A DNA stretch of 64,000 nucleotides from Notospermus geniculatus (Eukaryota > Nemertea > Pilidiophora > Heteronemertea > Lineidae), in NCBI GenBank assembly GCA_002633025.1, contig NMRB01000096.1, positions 625,502 through 689,501 on the forward strand, in the 5' to 3' direction. This document shows, one piece after another, positions 22,034 through 31,343 of this stretch. The notes below the pieces were generated by a model. The model was not told where the DNA came from, searched no databases, and saw only the letters and a program-made list of their open reading frames with translations. Made by a program: the position numbers and the translations under genes. Position 1 is the stretch's first letter; each line of letters starts with the position of its first letter.

Positions 22034-22765
22034 GGAAGTGGTTATTTGGCAAGCAAAATGCTTGCCAAACAGAGAAATTTGTCTTAGACGGCAAGCAAAC
22101 AATAGACCACCGGTCATATGCATGGACCAATAAAACACTCGAGGGTGCGAGTTGTCTCGATAGCTTAGTCGGCTAGTTAGTTAGTTTTTAGTTACAAATA
22201 GTTTTATTTGGGTCCTATCTCATACAAAAGAGCTCTTCCTAGGAGCCAAGTAACAACAGTGTTAAAAATAGAAATATTTAAAACAATAACAAGACTGAAT
22301 AAGAACATGTTACAATACAGGTGGGACATTTGCCCTGATAAAATCAGTACAATTTCTTTTAAAACAAGCATATTCCTGACTGGACTGGATAGCGTGTGCC
22401 TAATAAACCGCATGTCCCGGGTGCGACTCCCGGCTTGGGCGATTTTTTTTCGCCGCTTTTTTTCCTTTTTCTTTTTGCCTTTTCTTTTTACTGAAAATAG
22501 CCTAGTAAAATATATTGTCTAACAAGGACTATTTTCAGGATGTTTGTCATTTTTAGGAACGAATAAAAACTGCTTAATTAACAATTAAAAGCATGTTGCT
22601 TTTCCATCGTGCTGTACATAGCACATGACAAGCACACGATATCCAATCAATATGCATTTCTTGCCAAACAAGGACTATTTTCAGCATTAGATGGCAAGCA
22701 TGCTTGCCAAATAAGGACGAAAAATGAACTGCTTGGCAAGCATGCTTGCTAAATAATAACCCCGC
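22034..22765. mobile_element. GGCAAGCATGCTTGCC element (family H), copy 2
   Basis: The ends GTGGTTATTTGGCAAGC and GCTTGCTAAATAATAACC are inverted. A 10-bp direct repeat CTTTCGAATA flanks it (22024-22033, 22766-22775). Target repeats of 9-10 bp and subterminal GGCAAGCATGCTTGCC words suggest a non-autonomous Mutator-like element. It carries tRNA-like pieces (see 22150-22440). Confidence 0.75.
22150..22440 (+). repeat. Interrupted tRNA-like sequence inside the H element
   Basis: CTCGATAGCTTAGTCGGCTAG (22153-22173) looks like a tRNA 5' half with A box. GGATAGCGTGTGCCT to CCCGGGTGCGACTCCCGG (22386-22434) looks like an anticodon arm and a well-paired T arm. About 215 bp separate them. Not a functional tRNA as it stands. 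Confidence 0.4.
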
Positions 22766-22935
22766 CTTTCGAATATTATAAGCTAGTATCAACAGCCCAT
22801 GGTAAACATGCCGTACACCACAAGGGTAGGACCTGCCGTACACCTACCCAGCAAAATTTTCAGTTGTCGTAGCAGACAACACTTCACAACAATGAGAATT
22901 CAATTCAATTCAATTCAATTCATTTATTTCCACCA

Positions 22936-23168
22936 AAAAAGGGTGATCATCGCGCGATTAAGACTTAGACGCGTGTAACTTCACTAAATGCACACACTTC
23001 CACCTTGCATTTGACGAAGTTACACTGGTCTAATTCTTAAACACACTTTTTGAATACGGCCCAGGGTGTTTAGACGCGTGTAACTTCACTAAATGCACGC
23101 ACTTCCACCATGCATTTGACGAAGTTACACGCGTCTAAGTCTAAAACACCCTGTTTTAAATCGCCCTA
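22936..23168. mobile_element. GGGCCGTATTC foldback MITEs, two adjoining copies
   Basis: Two adjacent foldbacks share GATTAAGACTTAGACGCGTG and TAACTTCACTAAATGCAC with their complements, joined at GGCCCAGGGTGTTTAGACG. The same doublet precedes the second lectin copy at 31618-31863, so it belongs to the duplicated segment. Confidence 0.75.
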
Positions 23169-23228
23169 TCATGTACAAGATATGATAAAATGCACATGTA
23201 GCCTATACGTTCAGTGTTTGCCTTACAG

Positions 23229-24311
23229 TGAACATAGCGGAAAATATGCCCGCTTTTCAAAGCAGTACATTTGTCGCGGGCGAGGCCTCAAGGGCAGTGG
23301 ACGGCAACAGAAACCCATTTCGCAATCAGAAATTTTCATGCTCACACACGCATCATTCTGACAACGAACCCTGGTGGTACGTCGATTTACAGAAGAATTT
23401 TTTTGTCACGAAGGTCGTGATTGTTGCGCGGTCAGAAAACTGTGGTAAGGAGCTATCTTGTGCATGTTATTTTTGTAGATGATAAACACTTTACAACTGC
23501 AGCAGTTCTTTCCTGGCTAGTTTTTGAGAAAAAACTGGTGTCCATTTACTTTTTGGCATGAGTGTACATGCGATTTTAAATACGTATCAAGGAAAATACG
23601 AGTATGAGCACGGTATTACATGCAGATAAGTACCGGTATAGCTAAGGTTACACTTGTTGAAAATACCCGTGTTTTTCCAGACCCGTGTCAAACCCGTGTG
23701 TACGAAAATCCCGGCGAGAGGTCACACTATACTACATTGTATGTATAGTTAAGTAGCCCGGCGACAGTTGCGCTGCATGCATTGACTCTTCGGTCATTTC
23801 TGTCTTGGCACACATTGCTGGAGGCGCGAAAACGACGTCACTTAATGGCTGCGCCATCTGTAGCTGGGCGAAGAACTAATGTAAACACGGGGATTTCGAA
23901 AAGCACGCGAGCTTGCCGTGTCTCAAAAACCCGTGTTTTTCAGACACGGGTTTTTCGAAGCCCGGCTATTCATTGGTGTGACCACAAAAAACCCGGGGAT
24001 TTTATGTAGTGTAACCACGGCTTATGTGATATGTCGTATGTCACAAGCAAGTGAAGCCAGTCTTCGGATTAAAGTCTTATTGTATTTCCCAGGATTTAGA
24101 TTGACCGATTGGGAACTCCTGATCACGATGTCAAAACCCCCGTCCGGATTTTCAGATGGTACCTCGTGTTTCAAACAGACAGGTGTCACAAACGACGGAC
24201 AGATCTTCAATATCAATTGTCACGACATTTATGGTCGTTATGTTGGCATAAGAAAACAGAGAGGACAACAACCACTCGAGCTTTGTGAAGTTGAAGTAAA
24301 AATCAACACTG
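23229..24311 (+). CDS. F-type lectin (fucolectin) domain exons, copy A (partial gene)
   Basis: Two exons, 23229-23444 and 24093-24311, enter and leave in phase 1 with GT-AG borders. They encode one complete fucolectin/tachylectin-4/pentraxin-1 domain of about 145 residues: QSSTFVAGEASRAVDGNRNP, FSCSH, EPWWYVDL, ARSENC joined to GFRLTDW, then CHDIYGRYVGIRKQ and LELCEVEV. The family binds fucose through a His and two Arg; CSH and RxExxxxR are retained here. No stop interrupts it, but no signal-peptide exon was found upstream and no terminal exon before copy B. It may be an upstream repeat module of the downstream gene (phases allow splicing into 31918), a separate gene with a distant first exon, or a non-expressed copy. 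Confidence 0.85.
23643..24024. mobile_element. Foldback MITE in lectin intron (copy A only)
   Basis: Ends TAAGGTTACACTTG and GTGTAACCACGGCTTA. The interior repeats AGACACGGGTTTTTCGAAG-like words in both orientations. Copy B's intron lacks it (GATAAGTATCTGATATG near 32324), which gives an empty site. Confidence 0.75.
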
Positions 24312-24492
24312 GTAAGTAAAAAACAGTGGTCCAGATCACTGATCAAAAAGAAACGGGGTCCTCCATTTGGTCACATGATGATAGAGCAGAGGCGACACCT
24401 AGGGGCTCATTGTTCGAGAGATGGGTTCACCAACGACTGCCAATCACACCTTAAATTGTCATGAATACGTAGATGGCATCTGGAGTGTGTAC

Positions 24493-26234
24493 AGTCTTGT
24501 TAAAAAATAAAAAGACAGTGATGTTTCCTATTCTGCTGAGATGCCAATGGTCATTTATGGGCAAGATTGCCATTTTTATACACAAAAATATGTTGCCTAA
24601 ATGATGACATACCAAATTTAGGATTTGTGGCAAATTATCATGAAGATATTAGAATTTCAAAGTATCAAGAAAAAACACAATTTTTAGAATCCCCAATTTT
24701 CATTTCAAAATTAGCTTGATATTATTCCCTGATGATTTCTAAGAAATTCTGTGAACAAAGTTTCGAAAAATCTCTTGTCGTTTTCAAGAAATATCAAAAT
24801 ATCATCAGAAAAACATGCCATATTTTTGGGGCATTTTAAGACTTTCGTGAAATTCTCCGTCTATCGAAGTAAAAATGATGGAATAATCAGTATGAACTAT
24901 TATGTTATCATGATGAGTGACTGTTGATGACGGAAAAAAGTTTCTTCAGAGAAATTCATAGGATTGACTGGTGAATGATATCACGCTGATTAGCTCACCG
25001 GGGTGAGCTATTACGATGGCGAAGCGTCCGTCGTCGTGTTCCGTTAGCAGGGCACGTTTCGTAACCGCTGGGGCTATGGATCTGGAACTTGGTACATACA
25101 TAGCCCTAGGTCAGATGACCCATGACACCAAGTTTCGATCCGATTCGATTGTTGGCTTGGCCACCAGGTGGCTAAAACCAAAAACACAAAAAGTGCAATA
25201 ACTCCTGAACTACTGGATCATCTCCAAATTTTTATCATAGGTGTATCTAATGAGGATACATGACATATGTAACGAGTTTTTGATTTGACCTACTTTTCAA
25301 GGTCACAGAGGTCAAAGTCCGACAAAAGTGACGAACCTCTCACAGTTTGTTATTATTTCACCGAGCGACTTCATATTTTGCATAAACATGCATTGGAGGG
25401 GTACCTTTAAAAATACCACGTTTCGGCCAGAATGGACATCTTGTATGGCCGCCAGGTGGCGTAACCTGAAAATCAGGTAACTGCTATTACTCAGGAACGA
25501 CTTGACGCAGAGGGCTCAAATTTGATATTTACCTCCATCTAGATGACCTTTACATGCACGTCAAATTTCAGCCTGATTTGACTTCAAACATGGCCACCAG
25601 GTGGCGTAACCCAAAAATCATCAAAGTGCTTTAACTCAGGAACGCCTTAACCCAAAGCGCTCCAATGTGCTATGTGGGCCCCTGCAGATGACCTTTATGA
25701 CCATGTGAAGTTTCGGCCCGATCGGACATCCAATATGGCCGCCAGGTGGCGTATCCCGAAAATCATCGAAGTGCTGTAACTCAAGGACGACTCGACCCAA
25801 AGCACTCCAATGTGCTATGTTGTCCCCTGCAGATGACCTTTATGTGCATGTGAAGTTCCGGCCCGATCGAACATACAGTATAGCGCCAGGTGGCATAACC
25901 CAAAAATCATCAAAGTCCTACCTGGGAGTGACTTGACCGAGTTTGCTCCTAACACTGATATGTACCTCCCTCTCTCATTAAACTATTATGTCCAACCCGG
26001 TGAGCACATGGTCCATGGACCATTTCATTTTAAATTAAAAATTCAGAATTTTTAAAAATGAGGCTTTTTTGATATTGATATTTTCATGATATTTTTGTGA
26101 TATTTTGTCACAAACCCTCAATTTTGTATGTGATCCTTTTAACTACATTATAGGGCATAACATAATACAAGTTGAGGTTGGAACCTTCGGTATTAGCTGA
26201 GATATTAGCTGTCTTTTTACTTTTTAACAAGACT
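24493..26234. mobile_element. Large foldback element F, copy 1
   Basis: Terminal inverted repeat AGTCTTGTTAAAAAATAAAA, flanked by GTAC at 24489-24492 and 26235-26238. Copy B has a single GTAC at the matching place (near 33169), so GTAC is the target. The body includes ATATCAAAATATCATCAGAA-type sequence and repeat R1 (24990-26033). No ORF for a transposase. A second copy is at 44728-48432. Confidence 0.8.
24990..26033 (+). repeat. R1 repeat copy b with 145-bp internal units
   Basis: From TTAGCTCACCGGGGTGAGC to GGACCATTTCATTTT. Near-tandem units carry a CCRCCAGGTGGCR core at 25161, 25449, 25594, 25739 and 25883; the last four are 145, 145 and 144 bp apart. The core fits the CTCF consensus NCANNAGRNGGCR and also contains the E-box CAGGTG. 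Confidence 0.8.
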
Positions 26235-26271
26235 GTACATACATGTACTATAAAGTTCACACCCACGCATA

Positions 26272-26696
26272 CTTTACATTCATTTCTCTAAGACCAGTGA
26301 CAGATATGCAGGCCTCGCGTCAAGTCCAACCCCTCATTCAACCTTCAGTTGAATAGGGCTGACCAATTGGCAGGGTATTGTGTCCTTGTGTGCACCGATG
26401 CAGAGAAGGTCACCATGTCTGTTACACTGAGTTAGACTGAACTCATTCATCTTTTGTAAGATTTATTGATCACGGATGGTGGGGTGACTTTAGAACTTGT
26501 AGTATACGGGGCGTGGCTTGTGGCTTTTCTATTTTGACCAGTATTTTGACCACACAGTTCCAAGAGCAGGTCAATGGAGAGTGTGAACCAATCAACCTGA
26601 ATGGATTAAAAGTAGGCCCTATGACCTCATTCATATTAAAGCGGAGGGAGGTGCATAAGGATATAATGCACTGGTCTTAGAGAAATGAATGTAAAG
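26272..26696. mobile_element. Element E, copy 1 (TA target)
   Basis: Inverted ends CTTTACATTCATTTCTCTAA and complement, flanked by TA. The paralogous empty site at 33201-33210 reads ACGCATATTC. The 423-bp second copy lies at 30208-30630. No ORF; a Tc1/mariner-like non-autonomous element is possible from the TA target. Confidence 0.8.
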
Positions 26697-26763
26697 TATT
26701 CTCGTGTGGTCTGCTTCACCGTGGATAGCCCATTAACTGTCCGCGTGACATTCTGCAGTTTCA

Positions 26764-27167
26764 AATAAGTGAAGTCCTCTCCGAATTTCGCAAATTTTCG
26801 ACCCCCAACCGAGGTCTTCCTCAGGCACTTTCTAGTACAGATCCCAGAAGTGAAATAGAGCAGAGATTCTCTACTAGAAAGTGCCTGAGGAAGACCCCGG
26901 TTGGGGTCGCAAATTTGCGAAATTCGGAGACGACTTATGTTTAGGCCCCTACCGTTTCAAATAAACAAGTGATCCAAAACTAGAGCACAAAAGGCGGCAC
27001 ACAAAATGATAATAACCGAAGTCGTCCTCCAGAAATTTAACAAATACTTTTAATCATTAATCATTATACTTCTGGTGGCTCGACTTGAAAGTGCCAGCCT
27101 GAAGAAGACCCTGGTTGGGGTCGAAAATTTGTTAAATTTCTGGAGGACGACTTCGGTTATTATATCA
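26764..27167. repeat. Two GACCCCAACC hairpin units
   Basis: Foldbacks 26764-26946 and 27003-27167 have arms starting GTCGTCTCCGAATTTCG or GTCGTCCTCCAGAAATTTAA and inner AAGACCCCGGTTGGGGTCG stems. Both recur in copy B (33277-33446, 33499-33652), and a related piece lies at 35030-35090. Confidence 0.7.
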
Positions 27168-27221
27168 TTTCAAATAAAGAATGTGAAATAGAAATCGGGT
27201 TTCTAAGGTGAAAGACATTGC

Positions 27222-27315
27222 TTCCTACCAGATTCGAACCCACGGACCCTCGCATGAGGCATTAATCGCCAGCACTAAGGGGCAGCACGCCTTAACCACT
27301 AGGCCAAATCCCCAT
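27222..27315 (-). repeat. tRNA-like sequence, copy A
   Basis: Minus strand: A box TGGCCTAGTGG (within 27293-27306) and B box GGTTCGAATC (27231-27240). The acceptor and T stems do not pair. Copy B at 34335-34414 lacks 13 bp (an AGCAC-flanked insertion) in the middle. SINE remnant or tRNA pseudogene. Confidence 0.5.
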
Positions 27316-27872
27316 CTTCAAAAAAGATGGTTCAATGGCCCGTGTTAAACGAGGCGTCCATCATCAGTGAAGTCCATCAGACGTCCATCAAATAAACAGG
27401 CTGTGCCAAATACATCTGAGCGATATTTGTCAGTAATCTATATTATAATTGACGGTGGCGCTTTAACTTCGAACACGAACTCCTCCGTGGTTTCTGATCA
27501 AAATGGCACCATTTTCACAGGAAGTGTTGAAAATGACATGGGGGTGGCCCTTTAGCGGGTGACATTACATTTTTTTACCCTTAAGCGAATAAAATGCAGG
27601 CAAGAAACTTCCAATGATTTGCAATGCCCACTAGCCTGGTTTCGCTGGCCACCGTGTAGATCGCGCTGCGTACGCAACACCATCTACAGGGTGGCCGACG
27701 GAACCAGGTATAATGCATTGTCAGTAATAGGGAATTGAAAGGATCTGGATGGAAGAGGAAGATTTCCGTCACGCGCGTGCCCGAGCTTAATGTGTCATAA
27801 CTGACTTGACCCGTTTCACAAGGTAAAATTCACACTTCCCAGATACTAATTTCATAGATTTACGTAATATAA

Positions 27873-28292
27873 ATGGAAAGAATGCTAATGATAAATTCAA
27901 AAGATTACCCTGGTCAAGATGCAAATGATTTAACAGTACAATTAGATGAAGAAGTAGAAAATGTAGAAAATATCAGAATTACTTATACAGGAATACCTTG
28001 TACATTTCATAATATTTCAGAAGACCAAAATAATAATAGATATGTTGTTTATGAATCTCAACAAGGAAAACATGTTATTCTACCAGATGGATTTTATACA
28101 TTACCAATATTCAACAAGGAATTCAAAATTCAATTACAAAACGTAGGTTTGAACAGAAGTATTTTTTCATTTGATTTAAGACCATATGATGCTAAAATAC
28201 AAATTTTAGTTGGAATTGGTAGAGGAAAAAATGTTGATAATTATAGTATTCTTATAGAAGAAAANTTTGTTAATGATCTAATGAATAAATAA
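27873..28292 (+). CDS. AT-rich ORF, possible virus-like minor capsid (penton-type) protein
   Basis: 139 aa with one undetermined residue (N at 28265), ending TAA. It differs sharply from its surroundings in base composition, with A/T-ending codons throughout. The layout LMINSKDYPGQDANDLTVQL, then ENVENIRITYTGIPCTFHNI, then a glycine-containing PDGFYTLP segment resembles the N-terminal half of minor capsid proteins from Maverick/Polinton-type elements and related DNA viruses. In those proteins an INSKD-like start is followed by a short beta region, a TFYNI-like motif and an IPxGxYT turn. This is recall of a family pattern, not a search result. No other Polinton gene (pPolB, integrase, ATPase, protease, major capsid) is present, so at best it is an isolated fragment between the two lectin copies. 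It could instead be an unrelated host-lineage ORF. Confidence 0.4.
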   Translation: MERMLMINSKDYPGQDANDLTVQLDEEVENVENIRITYTGIPCTFHNISEDQNNNRYVVYESQQGKHVILPDGFYTLPIFNKEFKIQLQNVGLNRSIFSFDLRPYDAKIQILVGIGRGKNVDNYSILIEEXFVNDLMNK

Positions 28293-28299
28293 TGTTCCT

Positions 28300-28904
28300 C
28301 GAGTGAACGAACTCTCATAAATGAACAGCAGCACTAAACATTTAAGGCACAACGATTCGTGAACATCCTGGGAGACAAGCCGTTGTATCTTCTCTAGGGT
28401 ACTAGGAGTATCACTGATGACAAGGGAGAAAATTGACGTATAGTCTGTCCGTTATGTATGCAAAAGTACAAGTGAAGGAGACAAATCTAACAACCTATTC
28501 ACCGCAAAAAACCCATTGAAAAATACGTTATCTGGCACTATTTCTCGGCAAAACGTTCATCAGCAAGATAGTATATCTGAAATCCATTGTGTCAAAATGG
28601 ACCCCTTTCCAAACATCCCACCAGACAGAGGAACGCTAAGTGCACTGCCACGTTTTGCAAAATGCGTATTAACCCTGGGGTCTACCGAGACCCCAGGTGA
28701 TAAGGAACGTGGTTTCTGACTTTTGGTCCAAGTTGACAGAGACTGAGTCATGGGAGCACAATCAGGACAATAGCCAGAAAGCAGGCCATACTCGCAAACA
28801 AAGTCACAAAACGGCAGGCCGAAAAAAGCTCACATTTCTGAATTTTCTACAAAATATGTGTCTGGGGTCCGAGCAGACCCCACGTGCCGGCTTGAGGGTT
28901 AAAA
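28300..28904. other. Non-coding spacer with small hairpins
   Basis: No coding signal. GGGGTCTACCGAGACCCC (28677-28694) and GGGGTCCGAGCAGACCCC (28864-28881) are similar hairpins about 190 bp apart, on either side of a TCATGGGAGCACAATCAGG segment. Confidence 0.45.
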
Positions 28905-30080
28905 ATAATATACTTCAAACCTGATTAATTTAGGGGTAAATATTTCAGATATCTTAACCTTAAAAATAATATAAACTTCAAACCTGTTTAATTTAGGGGC
29001 AATTATTTGAGATAACCTAATCTTAAAAATGATATACTTCAAACCTGATTAATTTAGGGGCAATTATTTCAGATATCCTAATCTTAAAAATGATATACTT
29101 CAAACCTGATTAATTTATAGATATATTTGAGATATCCTAATCTTAAAAATGGTATACTTCAAACCTGATTAATTTAGGGGTAAATATTTCAGATATCTTA
29201 ACCTTAAAAATGATATACTTCAAACCTGATTAATTTAGAGATATATTTGAGATATCCTAATCTTAAAAATGGTATACTTCAAACCTGATTAATTTAGGGG
29301 CAATTATTTGAGATATCCTAATCGTAAAAATTAAGTACTGCAGACCTGATTAATTTAGGGGCAATTATTTGAGATATCCTAATCTTAAAAATGATATACT
29401 TCAAACCTGATTAATTTAGGGGCAATTATTTGAGATATCCTAATCGTAAAATTAAGTACTGCAAACCTGATTAATTTAGGGGCAATTATTTGAGATATCT
29501 TAATCTTAAAAATGATATACTGCAAACCTGATTAATTTAGGGGCAATTATTTGAGATATCTTAATCGTAAAAATTAAGTACTGCAAACCTGATTAATTTA
29601 GAGATATATTTCTGATATGTTTAACCTTAAAAATGATATACTTCAAACCTGATTAATTTAGAGATATGTTTAACCTTAAAAATCATATACTTCAAACCTG
29701 ATTAATTTAGGGGCAATTATTTGAGATATGTTTAACCTTAAAAATGATATACTTCAAACCTGATTAATTTAGAGATATGTTTAACCTTAAAAATGATATA
29801 CTTCAAACCTGATTAATTTAGAGATATGTTTAACCTTAAAAATCATATACTTCAAACCTGATTAATTTAGAGATATGTTTAACCTTAAAAATCATATACT
29901 TCAAACCTGATTAATTTAGAGATATGTTTACATTGTAAAATTAAGTACTTCAAACCTGAGTAATTTAGAGATATATTTCAGATATGGTTACATTGTAAAA
30001 TTAAGTACTTCAAACCTGATTAATTTAGAGATATATTTCAGATATGTTTACATTGTAAAATGATATACTTCAAACCTGTA
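28905..30080. repeat. AT-rich satellite, about 60-bp and 46-50-bp units
   Basis: About 20 tandem units of CTTCAAACCTGATTAATTTA followed either by GGGGCAATTATTTGAGATAT (long unit, about 60 bp, 28905-29590) or AGATATGTTTAACC (short unit, about 46-50 bp, mostly 29590-30070). Length variants are mixed, consistent with unequal exchange and local spread of two unit types. Confidence 0.9.
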
Positions 30081-30207
30081 TCTTCGTCTCGCAACGTCCT
30101 TTTCGTGGTGCATGCTGTCTTCGTTTCGTCTCGTAGATTGTTTGTGCTCAACAACATAAACATTTTCTCCATGCAAGACATGTTACATGTATGATGTATT
30201 AAAGATA

Positions 30208-30630
30208 CTTTAAATTCGTTTTTCTAAGACCAGTGCCAGATATGCAGGCCTCACGTCAAGTCCAACCCCTTATTACCTTCAGTTGAATATGGTTGGCCAA
30301 TTGGCAGGGTATTGTGTCCTTGTGTGCACCGATGCCGAAAAGGTCACCAGGTCTGTTACACTGAGTTAGACTGAACTGATTCATCGTTTGTTAGATTTAT
30401 TGATCACGCATGGTGGGGTGACTTTAGAATTTGTAGTATACGGGGCGTGGCTTGTGGCTTTTCTATTTTGACCAGTATTTTGACCACACAGTTGCAAGAG
30501 CAGGTCAATGGAGAGTGTGAACCAATCAACCTGAATGGACTAAAAGTAGGCCCTATGACCTCATTCATATTAAAGCGGAGGGCGGTGCATAAGGATATAA
30601 TGCACTGGTCTTAGAGAAATGAATGTAAAG
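30208..30630. mobile_element. Element E, copy 2
   Basis: Same family as 26272-26696, with TA on both sides (30206-30207, 30631-30632). The left terminus is diverged (CTTTAAATTCGTTTTTCTAA); the right end AGAAATGAATGTAAAG is intact. Confidence 0.8.
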
Positions 30631-30639
30631 TATATTCTT

Positions 30640-31240
30640 TATGCAAAACAATGTCTTCGTCTTACAGAAAAAGTGTCTTCTGTATGGTTGTTTGTTCTCG
30701 TTTCGCAACCTCTTTGTTCTCGTTTCGTTGTCTTTGTTCTCGTTTCGACGTCTCTTTTTTGCACTTATAACCGCCCATACTTTTGTCCGTGTCCGAATGA
30801 CCTCAACGTTAATTTATGAACAAGGCAGAATCAATGTGAGTTGCAGAGTTCAAAAAACAAAGGTATTGTGACGGCACCTTTCAATAAGGAATCATTGTTT
30901 TCTACGAGCTCGATCGAAGTTTCCGGACAAAGCAAAACTTCATTCACTGAGGAATATTATATGCCATGCGTGAGACAGGTTTTACGTTGCCCTCGATTTA
31001 CAAGCTGACACGTGATTTTGTAAATTGCTCCTAAAAGCCTGCAACACGTACATGACACAACACGCGAACTAGCTTCAAGTGGTGCGGATAGGCACCTGAG
31101 TTGGTGTGTCATCGGCAGTTTTACGTGCAACCTCTCAGCGTCAAAGCACATCAGACGCTAAGATCATTGGCGTTGGATTGGATTGAGGTTGTGGCACTTT
31201 TTGACGCTTGCCTTCCATGCCCAGCACACTACATCTTTTT
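30640..31240. other. TTTGTTCTCGTTTCG repeats and upstream region of the lectin gene
   Basis: 30690-30750 holds three TTTGTTCTCGTTTCG words, akin to AACGTCTCTGTTTTG at 42540-42640; both stretches end in a TATAACCGYCCATA motif. 30800-31240 precedes the signal-peptide exon and may contain its promoter, but no TATA box or initiator stands out. Confidence 0.4.
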
Positions 31241-31343
31241 CAGGATTTTTCTACCAGGCGTCATTGTATGTTTATTGATGCCTGGATTGTTGGGGAAATT
31301 GCCGCAGTGCAGGCTGAAGGAAGTTTTGACGTCAAGAAGCGAC

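Larger units (their letters stand above)
22940..27722 (+). repeat. Segmental duplication, copy A
   Basis: Matches 31629-35630 almost base for base except for mobile-element insertions. Unique to A are the foldback 23643-24024, element F 24493-26234 and element E 26272-26696. The shared part includes both F-type lectin exons, two foldbacks, a tRNA-like sequence and a small GGTTTCGCTGGCCACC hairpin. Exonic identity is about 98.4 percent (7 differences in 435 bp). Could be a true tandem duplication or two haplotypes placed end to end. Confidence 0.85.

Noticed and set aside
27222-27315. Functional tRNA gene
   Set aside because: A and B boxes are present, but acceptor and T stems do not pair; the same holds for 15096-15152 and 47748-47812.
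28905-30080. Possible CRISPR-like array
   Set aside because: Units are contiguous and lack unique spacers; eukaryotic AT-rich satellite.
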